Shown: positions 24,901 to 33,588, counted from the stretch's first letter. The stretch: DNA of 64,000 bases from Frondihabitans sp. PAMC 28766 (GCF_001577365.1 NZ_CP014513.1:1674001-1738000), one strand, 5' to 3'. Numbers and translations are program-made. Notes: generated from the letters alone by a model not told the origin.

Positions 24901-27226
24901 CTGTGGTCACGCTCGGAGTCGGGCACGATGCCGCATCCTGTGTCGAGGCCGCGCCATAGATGGAGTATCCAGTCGAGGCCAGAGTGGTCAGCGGGAGTGC
25001 GTCGGTCGACGGCGCCGATGGGATGGTGTCGAGCTGGTAGATCGGACCCGCTCCTGCACCGCCGGCGAGGTAGAGCTTTCCGCCGGAGATCGTGCCGCCG
25101 TAGACCGCCGGAGTGGTGCCGATGACGGTCGAGCTGTTGTCGGGGTGAATCCGCACCAGCTCGTAGGTGGTCGGAGCCAAGACGGCAGCGAGGAGGTCGC
25201 CGTCGCTGAGCTGGAAGAAGTCGCCGCCCGAGGTCGTGCCGCTCGGCAGCGACAGCGAGAAGACGGTGCTGACACCCGTGGTGGGGTTCAGTTCGTAGAG
25301 GACGGCGCTGCCGGCCACGCCGACGAGGAGGTCGCCGTTGGGCATCCCGGACAGGGCGTTCCGGCCGCCCTTCGTGGCCAAGGGCCCGGTGATCGGAATC
25401 GTCGCTTCGGTGGCGCCGGTGGCCGCATTGAGCTCCTGCAGGGTTCCTGCGCTGTTGAAGGGGACTCCATAGAGGTTGCCGCCGGCGTATCCGATGTCAC
25501 CCAGGACGTCGGTCGTCGTGCCCGAGCTGACGAGTGTGCCCGAGGCCGTGTACTGCTGAAGCTGTTGCCCGGCGCCGTTGACGACGATCGGGGCGTTTGT
25601 CCCGCACACCGGCGGCGGCGTGACCGCGGCCGCAACCCGGACGGTGGACGACGCCAGGTCGACCGTCGCGACGGAGGCGGGAACATTGGGCAGAACGGTG
25701 ATGGCGAGGGCGCGCACCGTAGCCGAGGTGGAGCCGAGATCGCCTTCGCTCTGCGCGTTGATGACGATCTGGACGATATTGCCCAGTACGCCGGTCAAAG
25801 CGGGGTTGAGGCTGTTCACGACGGGCGTGACGAGGTTGGTGATGGCGGTGGAGAAACCGCTTGCGGTGCTGGTCAGAAGCGCGCTGGTGACGGGCTTCAG
25901 CGGAGCGGTCACCGCGTTCTGGATGGGCGTGGCCAGGGCCGTCGCGAACGTGGCGAGGGGGATGCCCTGGACGTTGCCGGTCACCGCGACGGCGGGCGCT
26001 GTGCTCCCCGTGGCTCCTGCGAATCCGGCGAGCGTGCCGGTCACCGTCACGATCGGGTGCGAGGTCGTGACGGCCGGTGCGACTCCCACTGTGAGAGTGC
26101 CGGGCAGCGTCACCGTCAGAGTGGCCGCGTTCACGGCTGCGGAGAGAGCCGTAGTGGCGCTGGCGCTCACACCGCCGAGAGCGTTGCCGACTGCGGCGAC
26201 CACCTTGTTGATCGTCGCGGCCGTGAGGACCTGCGTGTTCGGATCCAGGCCGTTCAGGTCGGCGCCCGCCGGGCCCTTCATCAACTTGGCGATGTCGATC
26301 GAGATCGTTCCCGTGCTCAGATCGACGGTCGCGATGCCGTCCGTGCTGGTCAGAGGCTTAGCGAGGATGCTGGAGGCGACACCGCTGAGGTCGAGGTTCA
26401 GCGCCGCGGTTCCGGGGCCGGCCGTGAACTGCCCGACGCCCACGTTGGCGGAGATGTTGCTCGCGGCGACGACCTTGCCGATCGACCCGGTGGGTGTGAC
26501 CGCCGCGTTCAGCGAGGTCTGCACTCCGGTGATCGTGGATGTCAGGTGTGCGCCGAGTGTGGCCACGGCCGGGCTGTGGATGACGATGTCGCCGTCGCCC
26601 ACGGAGTACGTGCGGACTGCGGCTCCCGCGGCCGTCTGTTCTGCGCGGGATGCGATGGCACCGAGTTCGAGGGAGACCTGGTCGACGACGCCGTTGGTGA
26701 TGTTGCCGAGCCCGAGCTGCCCGAGCAGCGGGGTCAGGTTCGCTTTGGTGGCGCCGATGTTGCTCGGGTCACCGGTCGCGCCCGTGTCGAGGCCGCCGTT
26801 GCCGTCGATGGCGCCGCTGGCCGACACGGCGTGGGTGGCCGTGTCGCTGCTCGAATACGATTTGAGGAGCCCGGCACCGGCTCCTGTGCCCAGGTCGAGG
26901 AGCCCCCCGTTCGTCCCGTTGTCGATCAGCGGGATCGAGGTGCCAGTGAGGTTCACGTTCGCGAGGCCGTCGAGCGCCTGCACGTCGATCGACGCATTGC
27001 TCGGCCCGGGCGCGCTGGGGTTGCCGCTCACCGCTTCGCCTTCCTCGGCGAGCTGCGTGTCCAGCAGAGTCGAACCGAGGACGCGTGCCTGGCCTTCGGA
27101 TTGGTCGGTCGGTGTGGCCGAGGCCGACATCACGGGCATCAGCCCGAGGCCGAGGCCGAGCGCGAAGACTGCTGTCGCTGCGATGCCTCCCCGAAGAATT
27201 CCAGAGTGGGCGATCGGCGCGCGCAT
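21986..27226 (-). CDS. Giant cell-wall-anchored surface protein, ten Ig-like repeats, LAFTG anchor
   Basis: A 1746-residue protein. The ATG at 27226 is chosen because GGGGAG lies five bases upstream. A signal peptide (MRAPIAHSG... to ASA) is followed by an N-terminal region like choice-of-anchor G proteins (ARVLGSTLLDTQLAEEG at about 50) and many Ala/Thr-rich beta segments. A beta-propeller-like section (about 560-760) follows. Ten tandem repeats of about 90 residues (about 768-1680) each hold a GWPPNTDVTVVYKDANG, HTDADGKFTDTL and GTPAGDLTITGTDAAGD type motif. The C-terminus is LAFTGS, a hydrophobic helix and RRRKRRHE, a sortase signal. It is probably an adhesin held on the peptidoglycan. A terminator lies just downstream. 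Confidence 0.88.
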   Translation of the reverse strand: MRAPIAHSGILRGGIAATAVFALGLGLGLMPVMSASATPTDQSEGQARVLGSTLLDTQLAEEGEAVSGNPSAPGPSNASIDVQALDGLANVNLTGTSIPLIDNGTNGGLLDLGTGAGAGLLKSYSSSDTATHAVSASGAIDGNGGLDTGATGDPSNIGATKANLTPLLGQLGLGNITNGVVDQVSLELGAIASRAEQTAAGAAVRTYSVGDGDIVIHSPAVATLGAHLTSTITGVQTSLNAAVTPTGSIGKVVAASNISANVGVGQFTAGPGTAALNLDLSGVASSILAKPLTSTDGIATVDLSTGTISIDIAKLMKGPAGADLNGLDPNTQVLTAATINKVVAAVGNALGGVSASATTALSAAVNAATLTVTLPGTLTVGVAPAVTTSHPIVTVTGTLAGFAGATGSTAPAVAVTGNVQGIPLATFATALATPIQNAVTAPLKPVTSALLTSTASGFSTAITNLVTPVVNSLNPALTGVLGNIVQIVINAQSEGDLGSTSATVRALAITVLPNVPASVATVDLASSTVRVAAAVTPPPVCGTNAPIVVNGAGQQLQQYTASGTLVSSGTTTDVLGDIGYAGGNLYGVPFNSAGTLQELNAATGATEATIPITGPLATKGGRNALSGMPNGDLLVGVAGSAVLYELNPTTGVSTVFSLSLPSGTTSGGDFFQLSDGDLLAAVLAPTTYELVRIHPDNSSTVIGTTPAVYGGTISGGKLYLAGGAGAGPIYQLDTIPSAPSTDALPLTTLASTGYSIYGAASTQDAASCPTPSVTTGPDPVAPGETLTTNSQGWPADTDVTVVYKDANGNPIGAPKTVHTDANGTFTDTLVVPKGTPAGDLTITGTDAAGDTASTTGTVAAVTDPTLTTGPAKVKPGATVTTTSDGWPPNSDVTLTYTDANGKAIGDPKTVHTDADGSFTDTLTVPNGTPLGTLTATGSNANSTASDSVTVVPDPAITTTPTPVAPGGTLTSTSTGWPPNTDVTIVYKDADGNPIGDPKTVHTDANGGFTDTLVVPAGTPAGDLTITGTDAAGDTATATATVVIPASPTLTAGPADVKPGGTVTIDSAGWPPNSDVTVVYKDANGAPIGDPKTVHTDADGKFTDTLTVPAGTVPGALSATGTNSAGATATDSVTVVPDPAITATPTPVKPGGTLTATSTGWPADTDVTVVYKDAAGNPVGDPHTVHTDADGAFTDTLAVPQGTPAGDLTITGMDAAGDTATTTATVAAPDVPTLAAGPASVKPGDTVTVNSGGWPPNSDVTVVYKDANGAPIGDPKTVRTDGDGKFTDTLTVPDGTVPGALTATGTDDAGATASDSVTVSPTPAITSGPTPVAPGGTLTTDGTGFPPDTDITVIYKDVNGDPIGDPHVIHTDSNGDFTDTLVVPKGTPAGDAGITATDPAGDSATGTAPVAAPDAPTLTIGPDSVKPGGTATVDSAGWPPNTDVTVVYKDAAGKPIGTSHVVHTDADGKFTDTLKVPAGTVPGALTATGTDTAGATASDATTVTPTPSITPASKDVPPGGKLPISSDGWPPNTDITVVYRDADGKAIGDPHVIHTDADGKFTDTLDVPKGTPAGDLTITGTDPAGDTTSAVAAVEKPTITVDPDPIAPGGTGTIHGDGFPPDTDITIVVIDDSGDPIGKPTIIKTDGDGSFTETITIPKGTPAGPITITGDDGAGDSTSTPAGIAIPVAPGGGTGTGGTGSTSANVAGGVLAFTGSNPGAAGGIAALLLGLGTALTMVARRRKRRHE
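22190..24920 (-). repeat. Ten tandem repeats of about 270 bp alternating between two types
   Basis: Odd units carry GTPAGDLTITGTDAAGD; even units carry GTVPGALTATGTDDAGATA. This gives an A-B super-repeat of about 180 residues (about 540 bp) occurring five times. The last unit, nearest the anchor, is the most diverged. Such DNA is prone to copy-number change and assembly collapse. Confidence 0.85.
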
Positions 27227-27497
27227 ATTTCTCCCCGAGAGAGCTTGGTAAGGGCTCATGGACGTAGTGACAGGACTAAATCTCTTCGACCATACACAGA
27301 TTTCGAGTCGAGCATAAGAGTCTGTCTACCCACGGATGGGGTTATGCAGGCTCGGGGTAAACGGTGACATGCCTTGCAACGACACCGCTGGATCTGCGGC
27401 ATGACTCGCCCGAAGGGCCGGGCGTGCAGGAGCTCTTCTCTCCTTCTCGTGACGCGCTGTCCCGACTGCGATCGACCGGGGCCTGGAGCGACGACCC

Positions 27498-27515
27498 AGA
27501 CCCGATTTCGGGTCT
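27498..27515. repeat. Palindrome upstream of the DevS-like kinase
   Basis: AGACCCGA-TT-TCGGGTCT, 8-bp perfect arms. A second inverted repeat, CGGCTTCG (27555-27562) with CGAAGCCG (27571-27578), lies just before the start codon at 27592. Either could be a regulator site or leader hairpin. Confidence 0.5.
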
Positions 27516-27591
27516 CGGGGCTTCGAGAGGTCGGGGCCCTACACTCGGTCACCACGGCTTCGGGAGACCACGAAGCCGAGAGGGCGTACTG

Positions 27592-29310
27592 ATGAACGCA
27601 CCAACCAGCCTGCATTTCCCGGACGAACCCAAATCCGAATTGGACCTTGCCCTGGCGGCATTGATCCCGGCAGCGGCCAGGGTGGCCGCCACTCAAGGGC
27701 GCCTTCGTAGCCTGCTCCGCGCGAACAAGGCCATCGTCGAGCACCTGGATCTCCACACCATGCTCCGCGCCATCATCGAGGCAGCCATCGACCTCGTCGG
27801 GGCACGATACGGGGCCCTCGGGGTCGTCTCACCCGAAGGCGGCCTGGAGGAGTTCATCCAGGTCGGCATCGACGACGAGACCGTGGCCCTGATCGGGCAT
27901 CTCCCTGAAGGACACGGCCTCCTCGGAGCCGTCCTGAAGCAAGCCCATCCGATTCGGCTCGAAAACCTGCAAGACGACCCCCGGTCCAGCGGATACCCGG
28001 CGGCGCACCCGGCCATGCACGGATTCCTCGCCGTCCCGATCCGGGTCCGTGATCAGCTGTTCGGCAGCCTGTACTTCGCCGAGAAAATCGAAGGCGAATT
28101 TTCTCGCGAGGACGAAGAACTTCTCACATCCCTCGCATCGACCGCCGGGATCGCGATCGAGAACGCACGTCTGTACGAAGAGACGCAGCGCCGGCAGCGC
28201 TGGTCGACCCTGTCGACCGCCATCGCCACAGCGTTGCTTTCGACCGATACAGATGAGCCCCTGCGCCTCCTGGCCGATGGTGTGGCGGAGCTGGCCGACG
28301 CAGACCTCGTCTGTGTGGTGCTGCCTCTCGGATCGGGGTCGCTGATCATCGACACCGCCCGCGGGAGCCTCGCCGGAGACATGCAGGGGCTCGTCCTCGC
28401 CGCGTCCGGCACCCTCTCCAGCCACGTCCTGGAGAGTCAGGAAGCACGGCTTGTCTCCTCCATGCGCACCTGCCCTGAGCTCAGCAATCAGCTGGCTTCC
28501 CTCGGCCCGTCGATGCTCATCCCGCTGCTCAACAACGAGGGCGCCATCGGTGTCCTCGTCGTCGCTCGTCACGTCGGACGCCGACGGCTGACGAATGAGG
28601 ATGTCGTCATGGCCACCGACTTCGCTCGGCAAGGCACCCTCGCCATCGACGTCGCGCATGCTCGCGCTGACAGGCACCGCCTGGAACGGCTGGAAGACCG
28701 AAGCCGCATCGCCCGCGACCTTCACGATCACGTCATCCAACGGCTCTTCGCTTCCGGGTTGGAGCTCCAGGCTGCCGCCCGCGAGACGACCGACGACGCG
28801 GCACAAGCCCTCATCGAGCATCAGATCGACACCCTCGATACCGCGATCGCCGAAATCCGCACGGCGATCTACGCCCTGACACCGCCGCGCCACGGTGCGC
28901 GTGCGTCGCTCCGCCACCGGGTCATCGACCTGCTGGCCGAGACACAGAGCATGTTCACCAGAACACCCCGCCTGACATTCCTCGGGACAGTGGATCTCCT
29001 GGTCGTCGACGAGCTGGCCGACGACGTCCTGGCCGTCGTGCGCGAGGCCTTGAGCAATGTGGCCCGCCACGCTGCGGCGACTCTCGTCACCGTCAGCATC
29101 TCCGTCCACGACGGTGCAATCGACGTGGAAGTAAGCGACGACGGGGTGGGCATCACCCCCACCGGGCGCTCCAGCGGGTTGTCGAACATGACCGCAAGGG
29201 CCGAACGCTGGCAAGGGACCATGGACGCCACTGTCCGTCCCGAGGGCGGAACCCTCCTCCGCTGGACCGGGAACCTGACAGAATCGCAACAACCCGAGGT
29301 GACAGCATGA
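27592..29310 (+). CDS. devS: DevS/DosT-like sensor histidine kinase (two GAF domains)
   Basis: A 572-residue protein from ATG 27592. GAF-A (about 55-195) closely follows the mycobacterial oxygen/redox sensors DevS and DosT: GIDDETVALIGHLPEGHGLL, HPIRLENLQDD, and YPAAHPAMHGFLAVPIRVRD, where His139 aligns with the haem-binding His of those proteins. GAF-B (about 205-370) is followed by the dimerisation box IARDLHDHVIQRLFASGLEL with the phosphorylated His, and a HATPase domain (VREALSNVARHAAAT, VEVSDDGVGITP). It has no membrane helices. The ATGA overlap with the regulator gene shows they are a pair. Haem binding is inference. Confidence 0.88.
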   Translation: MNAPTSLHFPDEPKSELDLALAALIPAAARVAATQGRLRSLLRANKAIVEHLDLHTMLRAIIEAAIDLVGARYGALGVVSPEGGLEEFIQVGIDDETVALIGHLPEGHGLLGAVLKQAHPIRLENLQDDPRSSGYPAAHPAMHGFLAVPIRVRDQLFGSLYFAEKIEGEFSREDEELLTSLASTAGIAIENARLYEETQRRQRWSTLSTAIATALLSTDTDEPLRLLADGVAELADADLVCVVLPLGSGSLIIDTARGSLAGDMQGLVLAASGTLSSHVLESQEARLVSSMRTCPELSNQLASLGPSMLIPLLNNEGAIGVLVVARHVGRRRLTNEDVVMATDFARQGTLAIDVAHARADRHRLERLEDRSRIARDLHDHVIQRLFASGLELQAAARETTDDAAQALIEHQIDTLDTAIAEIRTAIYALTPPRHGARASLRHRVIDLLAETQSMFTRTPRLTFLGTVDLLVVDELADDVLAVVREALSNVARHAAATLVTVSISVHDGAIDVEVSDDGVGITPTGRSSGLSNMTARAERWQGTMDATVRPEGGTLLRWTGNLTESQQPEVTA

Positions 29311-29935
29311 CCCGCGTGTTCCTGGTCGACGATCATGAGATCGTCCGACGCGGAGTAGCCGACCTGATCGACTCGCAGACCGACCTCGAAGTCGTCGGCG
29401 AAGCGAGCACCGTCGCCCAGGGCCTTGCTCGTATCGGCGCGACCCAACCCGATGTCGCCGTCCTCGACGTGCACCTACCCGATGGCAGCGGCATCGACCT
29501 CTGCCGGGACATCCGTTCGGCGCACCCCACGATCAACTGCCTGATGCTCACGGCTTTCAACGACGACGACGCCACCCTCGCCGCGGTCCTCGCCGGCGCT
29601 GCCGGCTTCGTGATCAAGGACATCCGCGGGCAGAATCTTCTGGAATCGATCCGCCAGGTCGCCTCCGGTCGACAGCTCGTCAGCCCAGCGGCGTCACGAA
29701 AACTGGTGGAGACGATCACCGTGGCACGCTCTGGCCCAGCGTCGTCTTGACCGTGAGAGAGAAGGAAGTCCTGGAACTCATCGCCGAGGGGCTCACGAAT
29801 CGACAGATCGGTGAAATCCTCGATCTGGCCGAAAAGACGGTCAAGAACTACGTTTCTGGTCTTCTGCGGGCACTCGGGATGGAGCGGCGGACTCAGGCGG
29901 CCGTCTACGGGGCGTCGCTCCGCCACCCGGAATGA
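29307..29935 (+). CDS. devR: DevR/NarL-type response regulator, read as two frames (probable -1 frameshift)
   Basis: The receiver domain (29307 to about 29740) has phospho-acceptor Asp54 in [21 protein letters not shown] at the N-terminus and the Lys in FVIKDIRG. The frame ends early at 29750. The LuxR/NarL helix-turn-helix continues in the -1 frame: [20 protein letters not shown], then [26 protein letters not shown], the DevR hallmark ending at 29935. One missing base in the CCC at about 29734-29736 would join both into about 210 residues. A real split gene with a TTGA overlap is the alternative. DevR controls dormancy and oxygen-response genes; the boxes at 31038-31079 are its likely site. 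Confidence 0.8.
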
Positions 29936-29939
29936 GGAG

Positions 29940-30248
29940 TCAGCGCTGCGCGGATCGGTGATGAGGCACATCGATTTCGTCGCCGACGCTCGTCACGCCG
30001 GTCACCCGAAGCGCGGCGTCCACCACACTGTTACGGTCGTCCATCGACACTAACGAGCCGCGGAGAATGACGCCGCCGGGAACGATGGTGACAATGATCT
30101 TCGACGTGTCGATTCCCACGCAGGCTTCAAGTGCGGCAGCGATCCGTGACTCGAGCTCGGCATCGACCACCGGATTCGCTCCGCGGCCGGATGGTGTGCT
30201 TCCGGCGAGAGAAACCGCAGGACGATCAAGAGATGCCTCGATGACCAT
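29940..30248 (-). CDS. BON-domain protein
   Basis: A 102-residue protein. The BON-like core is VVDAELESRIAAALEACVGI, IIVTIVPGGVILRGSL, VDAALRVTGVTSVGDEIDV. BON domains bind phospholipid or sugar surfaces and often sit beside stress regulators. There is no signal peptide. It is convergent with devR. The start at 30248 is the only good ATG. Confidence 0.65.
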   Translation of the reverse strand: MVIEASLDRPAVSLAGSTPSGRGANPVVDAELESRIAAALEACVGIDTSKIIVTIVPGGVILRGSLVSMDDRNSVVDAALRVTGVTSVGDEIDVPHHRSAQR

Positions 30249-30332
30249 GCCGTCACCGTTGGGTTCGAAACTCAGTCGAACGTCGCGACCGACGAGGATC
30301 CCCGGTTCGGGCTTCCTGACGGTGAAGGCGAC

Positions 30333-30485
30333 CTATACAGCGAGGTATTCCAGGGCGAGCGCGATGGCGCGACCCCAATCCGCCGGGTGGGCGCTGGAGG
30401 ATCGGGTGACGGACCGACAGCGGGCGGCGGCTTCATCGGCACTGGGTGACATTCCTTCCGCGGCGACCGGATCCCAGCTCGTCAT
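30333..30485 (-). CDS. Small protein, 50 residues, co-translated with the stress protein
   Basis: The ATG overlaps the stop of the universal stress protein gene as ATGA (30482-30485), which makes it a real gene in the same operon. The sequence (MTSWDPVAAEGMSPSADEAA ... GRAIALALEYLAV) is helical and acidic and has no family I recognise. Confidence 0.55.
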   Translation of the reverse strand: MTSWDPVAAEGMSPSADEAAARCRSVTRSSSAHPADWGRAIALALEYLAV

Positions 30486-31003
30486 GAGTGAGCACCGACA
30501 GCGCCAGAGTCGGCGTCGATGTTGCTCGGTGACGAGGTCGGCGCGGTGCGCATGATGAGCACCGGGCAGGACGCGTGCTCGGCAACAGCCGTACTGACGG
30601 ATCCCAGGAGCAGGCCGGCGAACCCGCCGTGGCCGCGGCTCCCGACGATCAGCATGTCCGCTCCGGTGCTTTGCTCGAGCAGGACGCGCGCGGGCATGCC
30701 CTCGGCTGTGACCGTGGAGAACCAGCCCGGCACCTGGCCAGGAAACAAATATGTTCTGGCGGTCGTCGCAAGGTTCTCGGCGTCGTCGCGGGGAGACCAA
30801 CTGCCGTAGTTCGCACCCGGGTAGCCGGCCGGGATCATCCACGACGTCGCCACCCGGAGGTCCGCGCCGAGAAGGGGCGCCAAGTGGGCGCCCCGTCTCA
30901 AGGCAGCGAAAGAAGACGCGGACCCGTCGAATCCGACGACGAGGAACGGACGCTCAGCCGGGGTGACAGGGGTGGTGGGGGAGAGGGGGGCGGTGGAAGT
31001 CAT
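30482..31003 (-). CDS. Universal stress protein (UspA family)
   Basis: A 173-residue, single-domain USP. The N-terminal strand FLVVGFDGSASSFAALRRGA and the ATP-binding motif VGSRGHGGFAGLLLGSVSTAVAEHASCPVLIM (G-2x-G-9x-GS/T) are intact, so it probably binds ATP. Such proteins are core members of the DosR dormancy regulon in mycobacteria, and two DosR-like boxes lie 35 bp upstream. It is divergent from the permease at 31173. Confidence 0.92.
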   Translation of the reverse strand: MTSTAPLSPTTPVTPAERPFLVVGFDGSASSFAALRRGAHLAPLLGADLRVATSWMIPAGYPGANYGSWSPRDDAENLATTARTYLFPGQVPGWFSTVTAEGMPARVLLEQSTGADMLIVGSRGHGGFAGLLLGSVSTAVAEHASCPVLIMRTAPTSSPSNIDADSGAVGAHS

Positions 31004-31037
31004 GTGTGAAGAGTCGCAGGCGGTCACTGTGCGGGAC

Positions 31038-31079
31038 AGGGCCGAAGGTCCCTTGAGCGTCGGCGGGACCTTCGGCCCT
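31038..31079. promoter_or_regulatory. Paired DevR/DosR-type boxes in the USP/permease control region
   Basis: AGGGCCGAAGGTCCC (31038-31052) and GGGACCTTCGGCCCT (31065-31079) are exact reverse complements 12 bp apart. Each fits the DosR box pattern GGGNCNNNNGNCCC. The pair lies 35 bp from the USP start and about 94 bp before the permease start. It could also fold as an RNA hairpin, but its position upstream of both genes favours regulator binding. Confidence 0.7.
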
Positions 31080-31172
31080 ACTGCCGCTGTCCTGCTGCCT
31101 GGATGCTGATGAAGCGGAACGAGGGGCCGCACCGGCCCGCCCTCCCCACACTTTCGACGAAGGACATCACCC

Positions 31173-32719
31173 ATGACCACGACGACCAATGCGCCCCGGC
31201 AACGGACGCCCCCGTCCCATCGGGCCCCGCTGCCGCACCAGTTCTTCGCAAGGAATTGAAGGTCACCGACGCCGCCGCGTTCTCCATCGGCCTGATCGGC
31301 CCCGTGGGTGGCATGGCTCTCCTCGGTGCCGGGGCAGCGGCCCTGCTCGGCAAGGGCGCCGTGATGGCGTTCGTCTTCGCGATCGTCGGCGTCGCCTTCG
31401 TCGCCTACGGGTTCGTCAAACTGTCCGCTCACATCTCGAACACGGGGTCGGTGTACGCGCTGGTCGGCAAGACGATCGGGCCGCACGCCGGGTTCGTCGC
31501 CGGTTGGGCGCTCGTCGCCGCGTACGTCACCATCGCCGTCGGCTCGACGATCGAGATCGGGCTCTTCTTCAACTCGTTCCTGTCGCTCTTGCACATCGCG
31601 ACGTTCCACGAGTGGATCTGGGAGGCGATCATCGCCCTCGCCATCATCGGCGCCTTGTCGATCCGGCAGATCAAGATGGTGACCCGCATCCTGCTCTACG
31701 TCGAGATCGCCGGCGCCGTCCTGGTCGCAGCGCTCAGCGTCGTGATCATCGTGAGGCTCGGCATCGGTGCGGCTCCGGCCGGGCAGACGCTGTCTTTGCA
31801 GATCTTCTCCCTCCCCTCGGGCACCGGTATCGCCGGTATCGCCGGTGCGGCGGTCTTCGGGTTCCTGGCTTTCGCAGGATTCGAGGGCGCCGCCGCGCTC
31901 GGCGGCGAATCGGTCAATCCGAAGAAGGACATCCCCCGAGCGATCGTCATCGCCGTCGTCCTCGTCGGCGCGTTCTTCCTCCTGGTCGTGGCCACCCAGT
32001 CGCTCGGCTACGGAGTCTCAGCCAGCGGAGTGAAGGCGTTCCAGAACACCTCGACCCCGTACGGCGACCTCGGCACGGCGTACATCGGCAGCGTCTACGC
32101 CGCCCTGTTGAACCTGATGGCGAGCATCAGCCTCCTGGCGATCACCGTCGGGACTCTCGCCGGGGCAGCTCGCGTCGCCTACGCCCTGGCCCGTGACGCG
32201 AGCCCGACGAGCCGCCTCGCGAAGGTCAACAAGCAGGGCGTCCCGATCGTCACGATGGCCATCGTCGTCGGAATGGTGCTGGTCGCCATGATCGGGCAGC
32301 GCCTCACTGGGGCTGCCGAGAAGGATGCGACGTTCTACTGGCTCACGATCGGCACCATCGCCTTACTGGTCGCCTATGCGCTCGCCACGGCCGGTGCCCT
32401 GAAATACCTGTTCTTCAGCGGCAGAATCAAGGCCCCCCGCTGGCAGGTCGCCGTCCCCGTGCTCGGGCTGGCGTTCATCCTCTACACGATCTACACCAAC
32501 GTCGTCGGCGTCTCTGGCCCCTACATCTGGTTCCCGTACGTCATCCTCGCCTGGCTCGCCATCGGGTTCGCCCTCGTGACCTTCGTCCCCGGCGTCGCCG
32601 ACCGCGTTCGCACCGAGCTCGCCGTTGACGACGAACCGGTCACACCGGCGCCGGCGCCCGCCACGACCCCTGCTCTCAGCACCTCCAGCTCGATCTCGAA
32701 CCCGAAGGACCACTCATGA
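31173..32719 (+). CDS. APC-family amino-acid/polyamine permease (N-terminal -1 frameshift)
   Basis: The likely start is ATG 31173 (MTTTTNAP) behind GAAGGA, but that frame stops after 28 codons. The true protein continues in the -1 frame as ATDAPVPSGPAAAPVLRKEL then KVTDAAAFSIGLIGPVGGMA. Adding one C in the GCGCCCC run near 31192 joins them into about 515 residues. Twelve membrane helices with the APC signature (FGFLAFAGFEGAAALGGESV, NPKKDIPRAI) are clear. It overlaps the nitrilase by 4 bp. A start at 31103 in the downstream frame is possible but lacks a good ribosome site. Confidence 0.82.
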
Positions 32720-33588
32720 CCGTCATCGCCTGCAACCAGCTCGCCCCCAAGATCGCCGACCTCGACAGCAACGTCGCGCTCTCGATCGCCACCGTCCGCG
32801 ACTCCGTCGCCGCCGGTGCGCGCATCATCGTGATGCCCGAGCTCGCGCTCTCGGGCTACATGCTGAACGACACCGCCGAAGCACGCACCGTCGCCATCAC
32901 CGCAGACCACCCGGTCTTCGCCGAGTGGAGCCGCCTCGTCGCCCCGGTCGACGGCGTCGTCGTCGGCGGCTTCACCGAGCAGGGTGACGACGGCCTCGTC
33001 TACAACAGCGCGGCGGTCGTCGACTCCACCGGTGTCCTCGCGGTCTACCGGAAGACGCACCTGTGGGATAAGGAGAAGCTCATCTTCACACCCGGTGCAG
33101 TGACCGCACCGGTTGTCGACACGCCCGTCGGCCGCCTCGGGATCCTGATCTGCTATGACCTCGAGTTCCCGGAGATGACCCGCAGCCTTGCGCTCCGCGG
33201 TGCCGAGCTGATCGTCGTGCCGACGAACTGGCCGCGCGAGGTCGTCCCGGCCGGAGAGCGTGTCGAGGAGATCACCAAGGCGATGGCGGCCGCGAACACG
33301 AACCACGTCGCCTTTGCGCTCTGCGATCGCGCCGGGCTGGAGCGCGGCCAGGAGTGGAACGAGATGGGCACTATCGTCGACGAGATGGGCTGGGTCGTCG
33401 CCTCCGTCGACGCTGCCGGCGTCACGACCGCTGACCTCGATCTGACACTCGCTCGAGACAAGACCGTGACGCCGCTGTGCGACTCGTTCGGCGACCGCCG
33501 CCCCGAGCTCTATGGCGAGATCACGCGCCCCAAGCCCACCGACGGACGGTACGTGTTCCCGAGCCTCGACGCACTCGAGCACGCCTGA
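32716..33588 (+). CDS. Carbon-nitrogen hydrolase (nitrilase superfamily)
   Basis: A 290-residue enzyme of normal length with the full triad: Glu in VMPELALSGY, Lys in VYRKTHLWD, and Cys in LICYDLEFPEM. Members hydrolyse amides, nitriles or ureido groups and release ammonia. It overlaps the permease stop (ATGA) and is followed by the ammonium transporter through a 1-base overlap. The operon thus looks like uptake, hydrolysis and ammonium recovery for an unknown nitrogen source. Confidence 0.9.
   Translation: MTVIACNQLAPKIADLDSNVALSIATVRDSVAAGARIIVMPELALSGYMLNDTAEARTVAITADHPVFAEWSRLVAPVDGVVVGGFTEQGDDGLVYNSAAVVDSTGVLAVYRKTHLWDKEKLIFTPGAVTAPVVDTPVGRLGILICYDLEFPEMTRSLALRGAELIVVPTNWPREVVPAGERVEEITKAMAAANTNHVAFALCDRAGLERGQEWNEMGTIVDEMGWVVASVDAAGVTTADLDLTLARDKTVTPLCDSFGDRRPELYGEITRPKPTDGRYVFPSLDALEHA

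Noticed and set aside
22190..24920. Regular repeats that might suggest a CRISPR array
   Set aside because: Units are about 270 bp, coding and without spacers; they are protein repeats. No cas genes are present in the window.
23120..27367. A very long open frame (over 1400 codons) on the plus strand across the giant surface protein
   Set aside because: It is the antisense of a GC-rich repeat gene. Its product is Arg/Gly/His-rich with no family features, while the minus strand gives a signal peptide, domains and a sortase anchor.
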